Of a stretch of 64,000 nucleotides of DNA, positions 1-7,613 are shown one piece after another. This DNA comes from Kutzneria kofuensis. Its GTDB lineage: Bacteria; Actinomycetota; Actinomycetes; Mycobacteriales; Pseudonocardiaceae. The position numbers and the translations under genes are program-made. Location: assembly GCF_014203355.1 (NCBI RefSeq), contig NZ_JACHIR010000001.1, forward strand, positions 4,590,038 through 4,654,037, in the 5' to 3' direction. Positions within the stretch are counted from its first letter, which is position 1. Each line of letters begins with the position of its first letter. The notes beneath the pieces are model-generated. The model searched no databases, had not been told where the DNA came from, and worked only from the letters and a program-made list of their open reading frames with translations.

Positions 1-612
1 GAGGGCTTCACCGCCGCGCTGGCCGGCACCGGCCAGGAGGCGCTCGAGGAGTTCGACCGCAACGGCGCCGACATCGTGCTGCTCGACCTGATGCTGCCCG
101 GCATGAGCGGCACGGACGTGTGCAAGGCGCTGCGCCAGCGCTCGGCCGTGCCGGTGATCATGGTCACGGCGCGGGACAGCGAGATCGACAAGGTGGTCGG
201 CCTCGAACTGGGCGCCGACGACTACGTCACCAAGCCGTACTCGGCCCGGGAGCTGATCGCCCGCATCCGCGCCGTGCTGCGTCGCGGCGGCGAGTCCGAG
301 GAGCTGTTGCCGCAGGTCCTGGAGGCCGGCCCGGTCCGGATGGACGTGGAACGGCACGTGGTCACCGTGGACGGCGCCGAGGTGTCGCTGCCGCTCAAGG
401 AGTTCGACCTGCTGGAGTACCTGCTGCGCAACGTGGGCCGGGTGCTGACCCGGGGCCAGCTGATCGACCGGGTGTGGGGCGCGGACTACGTCGGCGACAC
501 CAAGACGCTGGACGTGCACGTCAAGCGGCTGCGCTCCAAGATCGAGCCGGACCCGTCCGCCCCGCAGCACCTGGTGACCGTGCGCGGGCTCGGCTACAAG
601 TTCGAGTCCTGA
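1..612 (+). CDS. regX3: Response regulator RegX3, 5' end missing
   Basis: Phosphate-responsive OmpR/PhoB-type response regulator, normally partnered with the kinase SenX3, whose gene should lie upstream of the window. The frame is open from base 1, so the N-terminal part of the receiver domain is cut off. Visible are the phospho-acceptor stretch VLLDLMLPG, the conserved lysine in DDYVTKPYSARE, and a complete winged-helix DNA-binding domain ending in VTVRGLGYKFES. The following ppx gene supports RegX3 identity, since the same order occurs in mycobacteria and phosphate signalling and polyphosphate turnover are linked. The GTG at 76 is an internal codon, not the start. Confidence 0.93.
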   Translation, partial: EGFTAALAGTGQEALEEFDRNGADIVLLDLMLPGMSGTDVCKALRQRSAVPVIMVTARDSEIDKVVGLELGADDYVTKPYSARELIARIRAVLRRGGESEELLPQVLEAGPVRMDVERHVVTVDGAEVSLPLKEFDLLEYLLRNVGRVLTRGQLIDRVWGADYVGDTKTLDVHVKRLRSKIEPDPSAPQHLVTVRGLGYKFES

Positions 613-624
613 TCCCGCCGCGTG

Positions 625-657
625 CCCCATCCGGTGGAAGCGCTTCACCGGATGGGG
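625..657 (+). terminator. Hairpin terminator after regX3
   Basis: A perfect 12-bp stem (625-636 pairing with 646-657) encloses a 9-base loop, 13 bases after the regX3 stop. There is no T-run, which is usual for actinobacterial terminators. It separates regX3 from ppx, which has its own promoter. Confidence 0.7.
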
Positions 658-684
658 GATTACGGGATTGTCACGCCCGCCAGG

Positions 685-690
685 TACGGT
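685..690 (+). promoter_or_regulatory. -10 element TACGGT of ppx, leaderless type
   Basis: TACGGT ends 7 bases before the GTG at 698, so transcription should begin at or next to the start codon. No Shine-Dalgarno sequence is present. The -35 region is not clear. Confidence 0.5.
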
Positions 691-697
691 GCTCCGC

Positions 698-1684
698 GTG
701 CGCCTAGGGGTGCTTGATGTCGGGTCGAACACTGTCCACCTGCTGGTGGTGGACGCGCATCGTGGTGCCCATCCGACGCCGATGAGCTCGGAGAAGTCGG
801 TGCTGCGGCTGGCCGAGCAGCTCACCGGCAGCGGCACGCTGTCCAAGCACGGGGCCGACACGCTGGTCAAGGCGGTCGCCGACGGCAAGGCGTCGGCCGC
901 CCAGTTCGGCTGCGAGGACCTGATGGCGTTCGCCACCTCGGCGGTGCGCGAGGCCGGCAACTCCGCGACCGTGCTGGAGCGCGTGCGCAAGGAGACGGGC
1001 GTCGACCTGCAGGTGCTCACCGGTGAGGACGAGGCCCGCTACACCTTCCTGGCGGTGCGCCGCTGGTACGGCTGGTCCGCCGGCCGGCTGCTGAACCTGG
1101 ACATCGGCGGCGGCTCGCTGGAGATCGCCGTCGGCCGCGACGAGAGCCCGGACCTGGCCTGCTCGATCCCGCTGGGCGCGGGCCGGGTCACCCGGACCCG
1201 GTTCAAGCACGACCCGCCGAGCCGGCACGAGCTGCGCGACACGGTCGAATGGATCGACGAGCAGCTCGCCCCGGTGGCCAAGCGGGTGCTCCGGCTGGGC
1301 GAGCCGGACCTGGTCGCCGCCACCTCGAAGACGTTCCGCACGCTGGCCCGGCTGACCGGCGCCGCCCCGTCCGGCCAGGGGCCGCGGGTGCGGCGGGTGC
1401 TCACCCACTCGGGGCTGCGCCAGCTGATCGCGTTCATCTCCCGGATGTCCGCCGCGGACCTGGCCGAGCTGGAGGGCGTCAGCGCCGGCCGGTCGGCGCA
1501 GCTGGTCGCCGGCGCACTCGTGGCGGAGGCCACCATGCGAGCGTTGTCACTCACAGAACTCGAGATCTGCCCCTGGGCGCTGCGCGAAGGTGTCATCCTT
1601 CGGCGACTGGACCACACGGACGGCGCTGCGCCGCCCGGCGAGACTGGACGGACGGCGCACTTCGGGGCACGGTGGAATCAATGA
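698..1684 (+). CDS. ppx: Exopolyphosphatase, Ppx/GppA family
   Basis: Removes terminal phosphate from polyphosphate (or pppGpp); cytoplasmic, sugar kinase/Hsp70-like fold. The start motif LGVLDVGSNTVHLLVVDA and the second phosphate-binding loop LNLDIGGGSLEIAVG are intact. From the GTG at 698 the protein is 328 residues, close to mycobacterial Ppx1. A TTG at 668 would extend it, but the family's N-terminus and the -10 element at 685-690 favour 698. Its stop overlaps the ATG of the next gene (ATGA), so the two are translationally coupled. Mycobacterial paralogues differ in polyphosphate preference, so exact substrate is inferred. Confidence 0.9.
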   Translation: MRLGVLDVGSNTVHLLVVDAHRGAHPTPMSSEKSVLRLAEQLTGSGTLSKHGADTLVKAVADGKASAAQFGCEDLMAFATSAVREAGNSATVLERVRKETGVDLQVLTGEDEARYTFLAVRRWYGWSAGRLLNLDIGGGSLEIAVGRDESPDLACSIPLGAGRVTRTRFKHDPPSRHELRDTVEWIDEQLAPVAKRVLRLGEPDLVAATSKTFRTLARLTGAAPSGQGPRVRRVLTHSGLRQLIAFISRMSAADLAELEGVSAGRSAQLVAGALVAEATMRALSLTELEICPWALREGVILRRLDHTDGAAPPGETGRTAHFGARWNQ

Positions 1685-2985
1685 GTCGAGAAAGCGGTTC
1701 CGAGCGCAGTCAGCGCACGGTCGCGGAGTTGCTCGCCCAGTACGGGGCCAACTCCGACGACGGTGCGCCCAGACGTCGTCGGCGCCGGGCCGACGAGCCG
1801 TCCGACACGTCGCCCCAGACGATCATCGACCGGGTGCTGTCGGACAGCGGCAACCTGATGGCCATCCGTGACGACGCGGAGGAGACCACCGTCGGCACGC
1901 AGCCGCCGGTGCGCCAGCAGCAGCCGCCGACGCCGCCCGCGGCGACGTCGCAGCAGCTGCCCAAGCGGCCGGTGCAGCAGCCGCCGCAGGCCGGGCCGCA
2001 GCAGTCCCCGCCGCCGCCCATGCCGCCGGCGGGCCCCCAACAGCAGCAGCCGCCCGCGGCCGCTCCGCAGCAGACTTCCACGGGCATGCGCCCGCCGGTG
2101 CGCCCCGGCGCGCCCGCCGCGCCGGCGGCCGGTCGCACGCCTCCGCCGCCACCGCCGCGCATCGAGTCGTCACGGACCAACCTGTCGCGCGCCGACCTGA
2201 TGCGGCAGGGGCCCCAGCAGGCGCCGCAACAGCCGTCGGGGCAGCAGCAGGCACCCCAGCAGCCGTCGCAGCAGCCGCCCACCGGCTACTTCCGGCCGAC
2301 GCCGCCCGGCACGCCACCGCCGGTGGACGCCACCGCGGACACCACGCACCTGCGCCCGATCACCCCGGACACGCCGCCGCCGAACCCGTTGGCGAACCGG
2401 CTGGCCGGCGCGCCGCCGCAGGAGGGCGTCACCGAGCAGCTGCCGCGCATCCCGGCGGCGGTCGGCGAGAGCACGCAGGCGCATCCGGGGCCGCTCGTCG
2501 ACGACGATGACGACCCCTTCGCCGGCGTTGGCACGCAGACGCCGATGGAGAGCACGCAGGCGCACGCCGGCCCGTACGTCGACGAGGGCGACGAGGACTA
2601 CGAGTACGACTACGAGCAGGAAAACGCCTTCTCGTACGCCGTGGACCACGACGCCGCGCCCGCCGGTGTCGGCGGCTCGCTGGCCGTCGAGGACGAGGAG
2701 GACGGCGAGGAGGCCGAGGGCTCCCCGGCCAAGCAGTGGCTGATGATGATCGCCCAGCTGGCCATCGGCGTCGTCGGCGGCGCCGCGCTCTGGCTCGGCT
2801 TCCAGTGGCTGTGGAACGCGCTGCCGGCGGCGGCGCTGGCCGCCGCGGTCGCGGTGATCGTCGCGCTGGTGATCGTCGTGCGGCGCATCCGCAAGGCCGA
2901 CGACCTGCAGACCATGGTGCTCGCCGTGCTCGTCGGGTTGATCGTGACGGTGTCGCCGGCCGCGCTGCGGCTGATCGGGCACTAG
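1681..2985 (+). CDS. Proline/glutamine-rich membrane protein (Rv0497-like)
   Basis: A 434-residue protein of unknown function. Residues 1-60 are charged and include an RRRRRR run, followed by about 290 residues of low-complexity Pro/Gln sequence and an acidic stretch (EGDEDYEYDYEQE). The C-terminal 80 residues hold three hydrophobic segments (about 355-375, 382-402, 412-430). The layout matches the Rv0497 family, which sits between ppx1 and an isomerase gene in mycobacteria too. The long disordered part is probably cytoplasmic; a role at the membrane near growth sites would be a guess. It begins at the ATG overlapping the ppx stop. Confidence 0.8.
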   Translation: MSRESGSERSQRTVAELLAQYGANSDDGAPRRRRRRADEPSDTSPQTIIDRVLSDSGNLMAIRDDAEETTVGTQPPVRQQQPPTPPAATSQQLPKRPVQQPPQAGPQQSPPPPMPPAGPQQQQPPAAAPQQTSTGMRPPVRPGAPAAPAAGRTPPPPPPRIESSRTNLSRADLMRQGPQQAPQQPSGQQQAPQQPSQQPPTGYFRPTPPGTPPPVDATADTTHLRPITPDTPPPNPLANRLAGAPPQEGVTEQLPRIPAAVGESTQAHPGPLVDDDDDPFAGVGTQTPMESTQAHAGPYVDEGDEDYEYDYEQENAFSYAVDHDAAPAGVGGSLAVEDEEDGEEAEGSPAKQWLMMIAQLAIGVVGGAALWLGFQWLWNALPAAALAAAVAVIVALVIVVRRIRKADDLQTMVLAVLVGLIVTVSPAALRLIGH

Positions 2986-3777
2986 TTGTCCGGTCGACAC
3001 ATCCCGATCGGGCTGTCCACCGCGTCGGTGTACCCGGAGCCGGTGGGCGCGGCCTTCGAGCTGGCCGGCGACCTCGGCTACGACGGTGTCGAGGTCATGG
3101 TCTGGGCCGACCCGGTCAGCCAGGACATGGACGCGCTGCTGGACCTGTCCGACCGGCACGGCGTGCCGGTGCTGGCCGTGCACGCGCCGTGCCTGCTGAT
3201 CAGCCAGCGGGTGTGGTCCCCGGACCCGGTGATCCGGCTGCGTCGCGCGGTGACCGCCGCGCAGGTGCTGGACGCGCCGACCGTGGTCGTGCACCCGCCG
3301 TTCCGCTGGCAGCGTCGCTACGCCGACCGCTTCACCGAGCTGGTCGAGGAGCTGAACGAGACCAGCGGCATCGCGATCGCCGTGGAGAACATGTTCCCGG
3401 TGCGGCTGCGCGGCACCGAGCTGTCGGCGTTCAAGCCGTCCGTGGACCCGACCGACGTCGGGCACCGGCACTACACGCTCGACCTCTCGCACACCGCCGC
3501 CGCGCAGATGGACCCGCTGGCGATGGCGCAGCGCATGGGCAAGGGCCTGGTGCACGTCCACCTCGCCGACGGCAGCGGCGCCGCCCGCGACGAACACCTC
3601 GTGCCCGGTCGTGGCATAGCGCCCTGCGCGACGCTCTGTGAACAGCTCGCCGCCTCGGACTTCTCCGGGCAGGTCGTGCTGGAGGTGAACACCCGAAAGG
3701 CCCGTGGTCCGGGCGAGCGGGCGGCGGAACTGGCCGAGGCGCTGCTCTTCGCACGGCTGAATCTCGGGCAGAACTGA
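2986..3777 (+). CDS. Sugar phosphate isomerase/epimerase, TIM barrel
   Basis: A 263-residue protein of the xylose-isomerase-like TIM-barrel (AP endonuclease 2) superfamily, orthologous by position to Rv0498. Conserved metal-site surroundings can be seen in VVVHPPFRWQ, IAVENMFPV, YTLDLSHTAAA and LVHVHLADGSG. It starts with TTG directly after the TAG of the preceding gene with no spacing, so translation is coupled. The reaction it catalyses is not known in this family branch; no substrate can be named from the sequence. Confidence 0.82.
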   Translation: MSGRHIPIGLSTASVYPEPVGAAFELAGDLGYDGVEVMVWADPVSQDMDALLDLSDRHGVPVLAVHAPCLLISQRVWSPDPVIRLRRAVTAAQVLDAPTVVVHPPFRWQRRYADRFTELVEELNETSGIAIAVENMFPVRLRGTELSAFKPSVDPTDVGHRHYTLDLSHTAAAQMDPLAMAQRMGKGLVHVHLADGSGAARDEHLVPGRGIAPCATLCEQLAASDFSGQVVLEVNTRKARGPGERAAELAEALLFARLNLGQN

Positions 3778-3814
3778 TCGGTAACTTCGGTAACCGTGAT
3801 CGTCCGATGGGACG

Positions 3815-3820
3815 TAGAGT
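3815..3820 (+). promoter_or_regulatory. -10 element TAGAGT of the proline dehydrogenase gene
   Basis: TAGAGT is followed by exactly six bases and then the GTG at 3827, with no ribosome-binding site. This fits a leaderless transcript. Confidence 0.5.
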
Positions 3821-3826
3821 CACGCC

Positions 3827-4753
3827 GTGCATCCGCTGCGAACCCTGATTCTCGCGGCCGGCGCCAACGATGCCGTCCGCAGGCTCGTGGCGACGGCGCC
3901 GGTGAGCCGGGACGTCGTGCGCCGGTTCGTCGCGGGTGAGAGCACGGACGACGTCGTCGACGTCACCGCACGCCTGGTGGCCGACGGGCTGTCCGTGTCG
4001 CTGGACTACCTGGGCGAGGACACCACTGACGAGCGGCTCGCCGAGCAGACCGTGCAGGCGTACCTGCGGCTGCTCGACCGCCTGCACGTCGACGGGCTGT
4101 CCGCGCGTGCCGAGGTGAGCGTGAAGCTGTCGGCCGTGGGCCAGGCGCTGGACGAGCGCCTCGCCCTCGACAACGCCTCGCGCATCGCCGCGGCGGCGGA
4201 GCAGTGCGGCACCACGATCACGTTGGACATGGAAGACCACACGACCACCGACTCCACGCTGCGCGTGCTGGCCGAACTGCGGCGGCAGTGGCCGTGGGTC
4301 GGCGCCGTGTTGCAGGCGTACCTGCGCCGCACCCTCGACGACTGTGTGGCGCTCGCCGGCAGCGGGTCCCGCGTTCGGCTGTGCAAAGGGGCATATGCGG
4401 AGCCGTCGTCGGTGGCGTTCGCGCACCCGCACGAGGTCGATCTCAGCTACGTACGCTGCGCCAACGCGCTGCTGGCCGGTCGCGGCTACCCGATGTTCGC
4501 GACCCACGATCCGAGACTTGTCGCCGTGATCGCCGAACGCGCGCTGTGGTACGGCCGTAAACCAGGTAGCTACGAATATCAGATGCTGTACGGAATCCGA
4601 CCCGACGAGCAGCGACGGCTCGTCAACTCAGGTGAGGCGGTGCGTGTCTACGTGCCCTACGGCGAACAGTGGTACGGCTACCTGATGCGGCGGCTGGCCG
4701 AACGCCCCGCGAACACGGCGTTCTTCCTCCGGTCCCTGGTCGGGCGGTCATGA
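3827..4753 (+). CDS. putB: Proline dehydrogenase
   Basis: FAD-dependent oxidation of proline to pyrroline-5-carboxylate, passing electrons to the quinone pool. The 308-residue length is that of the monofunctional actinobacterial enzyme. Motifs VSVKLSAVGQ, TLDMEDH, LCKGAYAEP, MFATHDPRL and YEYQMLYGIR form the beta/alpha barrel that holds FAD and proline. No P5C dehydrogenase gene is in the window, although the opposing enzyme, proC, lies 4.5 kb downstream. The start is GTG. The stop overlaps the ATG of the thioesterase gene. Confidence 0.92.
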   Translation: MHPLRTLILAAGANDAVRRLVATAPVSRDVVRRFVAGESTDDVVDVTARLVADGLSVSLDYLGEDTTDERLAEQTVQAYLRLLDRLHVDGLSARAEVSVKLSAVGQALDERLALDNASRIAAAAEQCGTTITLDMEDHTTTDSTLRVLAELRRQWPWVGAVLQAYLRRTLDDCVALAGSGSRVRLCKGAYAEPSSVAFAHPHEVDLSYVRCANALLAGRGYPMFATHDPRLVAVIAERALWYGRKPGSYEYQMLYGIRPDEQRRLVNSGEAVRVYVPYGEQWYGYLMRRLAERPANTAFFLRSLVGRS

Positions 4754-5595
4754 GCGCCGGACAGGCGGCGGCGATCCGGCCCTTCTCGGCCGCGTCCGCC
4801 GTCCGCCCGCTCGGCGACGGCACCGCCACCGCGACCCTGCCCGCGGACTGGACCGTCGGCACCAAGCCGCACGGTGGCTTCCTGCTCGCGCTGCTGGCCC
4901 GGGCCGGTGTGCAGGTGTTGGAGGGTTCCGGCAGCGAGCTGCTCGACCCGCTCGCGGTCAGCGCCCAGTTCCTGCGCGCCCCGTCGGTCGGGCCGGTCAT
5001 GCTGCGCACCGAGATCCGCAAGACCGGGCGGACCGTGGTGGTCGTGCGGGTCAGCCTTGAACAGCGTGGTTCGGCGTGTGTCGAGGCCATGGTCACGATC
5101 GGCCGGCTGCCCGAGGAGCGGCCGGCGTGGCGGGATCTCCCCGAGCTGCCCGTGCTGCCGCCGGCCAACGCCATCGACCTGGGCTCCCTGCCCAACGCCG
5201 TCGGCGTGTTCAAGCTGGCCCGGGCGTGCGAGGTGGTCGTCGACCCCATCGGGGCCGGCTTCCTCGAACGCCGCACCGGCGACCCGCTGCGCCTGCGCAT
5301 GTGGGTCCGTCCCCGCGGCGGCGAGCAGCCCGACCCGTTCTTCGCGCTGGTGGCCGGTGACATCGCGATGCCGCTGACGTTCAACCTCGGCCGTTTCGGC
5401 TGGTCGCCGACCGTGCAGCTGACCGGCCTGGTGCGGGCCCGCCCCGAGCCCGGCTGGCTGCGGGCCCAGGTCGAGTGCCGCGCCGTCCACGGGCAGTGGT
5501 TCGACCAGGACGCCACCATTCTCGACGCCTCCGGCCGGCTGGTCTGCCAGGCCCGTCAGCTGGCCCTGAGCCCGCAGGAGACCAACAGCTCCTGA
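4750..5595 (+). CDS. Acyl-CoA thioesterase-like protein (Rv0499-like)
   Basis: 281 residues with a tandem hotdog layout like the TesB/4HBT_3 acyl-CoA thioesterases. The N-terminal half carries the substrate-helix sequence GTKPHGGFLLALLARA and the C-terminal half ends in ATILDASGRLVCQARQLAL, a typical second-hotdog finish. It starts at the ATG overlapping the proline dehydrogenase stop (ATGA). The same position in mycobacteria holds Rv0499. Its physiological acyl substrate is unknown. Confidence 0.78.
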   Translation: MSAGQAAAIRPFSAASAVRPLGDGTATATLPADWTVGTKPHGGFLLALLARAGVQVLEGSGSELLDPLAVSAQFLRAPSVGPVMLRTEIRKTGRTVVVVRVSLEQRGSACVEAMVTIGRLPEERPAWRDLPELPVLPPANAIDLGSLPNAVGVFKLARACEVVVDPIGAGFLERRTGDPLRLRMWVRPRGGEQPDPFFALVAGDIAMPLTFNLGRFGWSPTVQLTGLVRARPEPGWLRAQVECRAVHGQWFDQDATILDASGRLVCQARQLALSPQETNSS

Positions 5596-6813
5596 TCACC
5601 AGTACTGGACCCGTTTCCCGTCGGTGTCGGCGATGTAGATGACCGCGTCGGCGCCGTCGAGGTCGGCCGGGTTGAGCGGGAGGTGGCCGGGCACGATCGG
5701 TGTGCCCGTGCCGATGGCCGGCGGAAGCGCGGCGCGCAGGGCGTCGATCGGGAACAGGGCACGGCGGTTGGTCGCCTCGGCCAGCGCGCCCTGGAGCGTG
5801 CCCGGTTCGCTGTCGGGGCGGCCGTCGGTGGCCACGAACGCGTAGCGCTCGCCGAGGGCGAGCGCTACGAGCGCGCCGGCGCTGCCCCAGTGCGCCTCGT
5901 GGTCGCCGAACTGCATCTGCGACTGCCGGCGCTGCAGGTGCATGTTGTGCGCGAAGACCAGGCTCGGCCCGCGGTGTCGCTCCTGGGCGACGATGTCGAG
6001 CAGGTTGTCGGCCATCATCTCGGCGCGCAGGCTGAGCAGGGTCGAGACGCGGTCGGGCGCGGGGCTGGCCATGGCCGCGTGATAGCGCAGCAGGCTCTGG
6101 GCGGTACGCGCGTGCGCGAGGGCGTGGTCGTAGCCGGTCGGGTCGGCGGGGCGTAGAGCGGGGGCCGAGCGGCGCAGTGCGCTGGCGAGGTCGTCGGCGA
6201 CGATGCGCAGGGCGCGTGCGCGGTCGGAGTCGCCGATGGACGCCGTGGGGTCGTACATGACCGCCGGGTTCGCCCAGTCAGCGTCGTCGCCGAGCAGTGC
6301 GTCGAGGTCGTGGGCCGATGCGGGGCGCAGCGCCGCCGGCAGGTAGCCGTCGACCGCGGACAGCGCGTGTCGCGGGCTTGGCGCAGTGGCGGTCTCCGTC
6401 GGCGCGTCGAAGCCGTAGAAGCGAATTCGGTCCTGTGGCGCGCGGTCGGTGTTGTGAGTGCGGAGCCATTCGACGAGTTCACGGTTGCCCGGCACGTTGC
6501 CGAACCCGTGGCTGAATCCGGTCGCCAGCACGGTGTCGATCTCCGCCGTGGCCCCGTTCACGTAGTCGTCGACGACGGCCGCGGCGAAGAAATCGATCTC
6601 CAGCGCGATCGACCGGTAGCCGCGCTCGACGAGGTGGGCGAGGAGTTCGTTGCGTAGCAACGGGAAAGCCTTGATCCCGTGGGTCGGCTCGCCGAGGGCG
6701 AGCAGGACCGGCGGCTCGGCCCGCGCGGCGAGCAGGTCGTCGACGGCACGGCCCAGGCCGGCCGAGTCGTCGAGTTGGCGGCCGATCGCACGCAGGGCGG
6801 TGGCAGTGGACAT
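5596..6813 (-). CDS. Erythromycin esterase family protein
   Basis: A 405-residue member of the erythromycin esterase (EreA/EreB-like) fold. Conserved active-site stretches are LALGEPTHGIKAFP (Glu and His), IALEIDFFAA and LVFAHNMHLQR. Most chromosomal relatives in actinobacteria have no proven macrolide activity, so a resistance role is not established. The ATG is preceded by an AGAGGGG ribosome-binding site. It diverges from a TioE-type regulator gene with 114 bp between them, suggesting control by that regulator. Its stop abuts the thioesterase stop (convergent). Confidence 0.85.
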   Translation of the reverse strand: MSTATALRAIGRQLDDSAGLGRAVDDLLAARAEPPVLLALGEPTHGIKAFPLLRNELLAHLVERGYRSIALEIDFFAAAVVDDYVNGATAEIDTVLATGFSHGFGNVPGNRELVEWLRTHNTDRAPQDRIRFYGFDAPTETATAPSPRHALSAVDGYLPAALRPASAHDLDALLGDDADWANPAVMYDPTASIGDSDRARALRIVADDLASALRRSAPALRPADPTGYDHALAHARTAQSLLRYHAAMASPAPDRVSTLLSLRAEMMADNLLDIVAQERHRGPSLVFAHNMHLQRRQSQMQFGDHEAHWGSAGALVALALGERYAFVATDGRPDSEPGTLQGALAEATNRRALFPIDALRAALPPAIGTGTPIVPGHLPLNPADLDGADAVIYIADTDGKRVQYW

Positions 6814-6842
6814 GGAGCACCCCTCTTCGGAAGGAACTCCCC

Positions 6843-6858
6843 TCAACCGTATCGTTGA
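6843..6858 (-). promoter_or_regulatory. Inverted repeat over the esterase promoter
   Basis: TCAAC-N6-GTTGA overlaps a minus-strand -10 candidate TACGGT (6851-6846). MerR-type activators bind such dyads between or over promoter elements. A second, smaller repeat TTGA-N4-TCAA lies at 6903-6914 near the regulator start. The link to the adjacent regulator is inferred. Confidence 0.4.
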
Positions 6859-6916
6859 AGAATCGAGTGAAGTTCGCTCGACGCCGACCTGCGTTCGATA
6901 GCTTGAAACCTCAAAC

Positions 6917-6923
6917 GGAGGTG
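6917..6923 (+). promoter_or_regulatory. Ribosome-binding site that decides a CTG start
   Basis: GGAGGTG lies about 6 bases before the CTG at 6928. The only other in-frame choice close by is an ATG at 7123, which would delete a whole DNA-binding domain. Confidence 0.65.
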
Positions 6924-6927
6924 CAAG

Positions 6928-7611
6928 CTGCGACCCATCGACCTGGCCCGGGAGCACGGGCTGTCCGCGCAGGCGATCCGCAACTACGACGACGCCGGCG
7001 TCCTCCCGCCGGCCGAGCGCAGCGACATCGGCCACCGGCGCTACACGCCCCTGCACGCCCAGGCCCTGCGCGCCTTCCTCGCGCTGCGCGGCGGCCACGG
7101 GCACCAGCAGGCACTGGAGATCATGCGCGCGGTCAACCGGGGCGACACCGAGTCCGCCTACCGGCTCATCGACGCCGCGCACGTCGCGCTGCAGGCCGAA
7201 CGCGACACCCGCGCCGAGGTCGCCGCGGCACTGGACAGCCTGTCCAGCGCTCCCGCCCCGGTCCGCGGGCGTCCGCTGACCGTGGGCGAGCTGGCGCGCC
7301 GGCTCGGCGTGCACCCGGCGACGCTGCGGACCTGGGAGGCCGAGGGCATCCTGCACCCCGACCGCGACCGGGCAACGGGCTACCGCGAATACGGACCGGA
7401 CTGCGTGCGCGACGCCGAGATCGCCCGGCAGCTGCGCCGCGGTGGCTACCCGCTGCATCAGGTCGCGCGGTTCGTCGAGTCGCTGCGCGAGGCGGGTGGG
7501 GCCGACGCGCTGAGCACCTTCCTCGACTCCTGGCGGGATCGCCTGGCCGCGCGCAGCCGGAACCTGCTCGCCGGCGCGGCCCAGCTCGACGCCTACCTCG
7601 TCCTGCTCTGA
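6928..7611 (+). CDS. Two-domain MerR regulator, TioE family, CTG start
   Basis: 227 residues with two MerR-type winged helices. The first (about 2-55) begins RPIDLAREHGLSAQAIRNYD and the second (about 112-170) reads LTVGELARRLGVHPATLRTW. This duplicated arrangement is that of TioE-like regulators, whose N-termini start RPIDLAREHGLS, so the frame must begin at the CTG at 6928; an in-frame stop lies at 6904 and no ATG, GTG or TTG exists in between. A strong Shine-Dalgarno sits upstream. No ligand-binding domain is obvious. It probably controls itself and the divergent esterase gene. Confidence 0.83.
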   Translation: MRPIDLAREHGLSAQAIRNYDDAGVLPPAERSDIGHRRYTPLHAQALRAFLALRGGHGHQQALEIMRAVNRGDTESAYRLIDAAHVALQAERDTRAEVAAALDSLSSAPAPVRGRPLTVGELARRLGVHPATLRTWEAEGILHPDRDRATGYREYGPDCVRDAEIARQLRRGGYPLHQVARFVESLREAGGADALSTFLDSWRDRLAARSRNLLAGAAQLDAYLVLL

Positions 7612-7613
7612 GC

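Noticed and set aside
1900-2480. CAG/CCG-rich stretch as a nucleotide repeat array
   Set aside because: It is the coding sequence of the Pro/Gln-rich part of the membrane protein and is not a regular tandem DNA repeat.
7123-7611. ATG at 7123 as the start of the MerR regulator
   Set aside because: It would remove a complete first MerR domain that is open and conserved upstream to the CTG at 6928.
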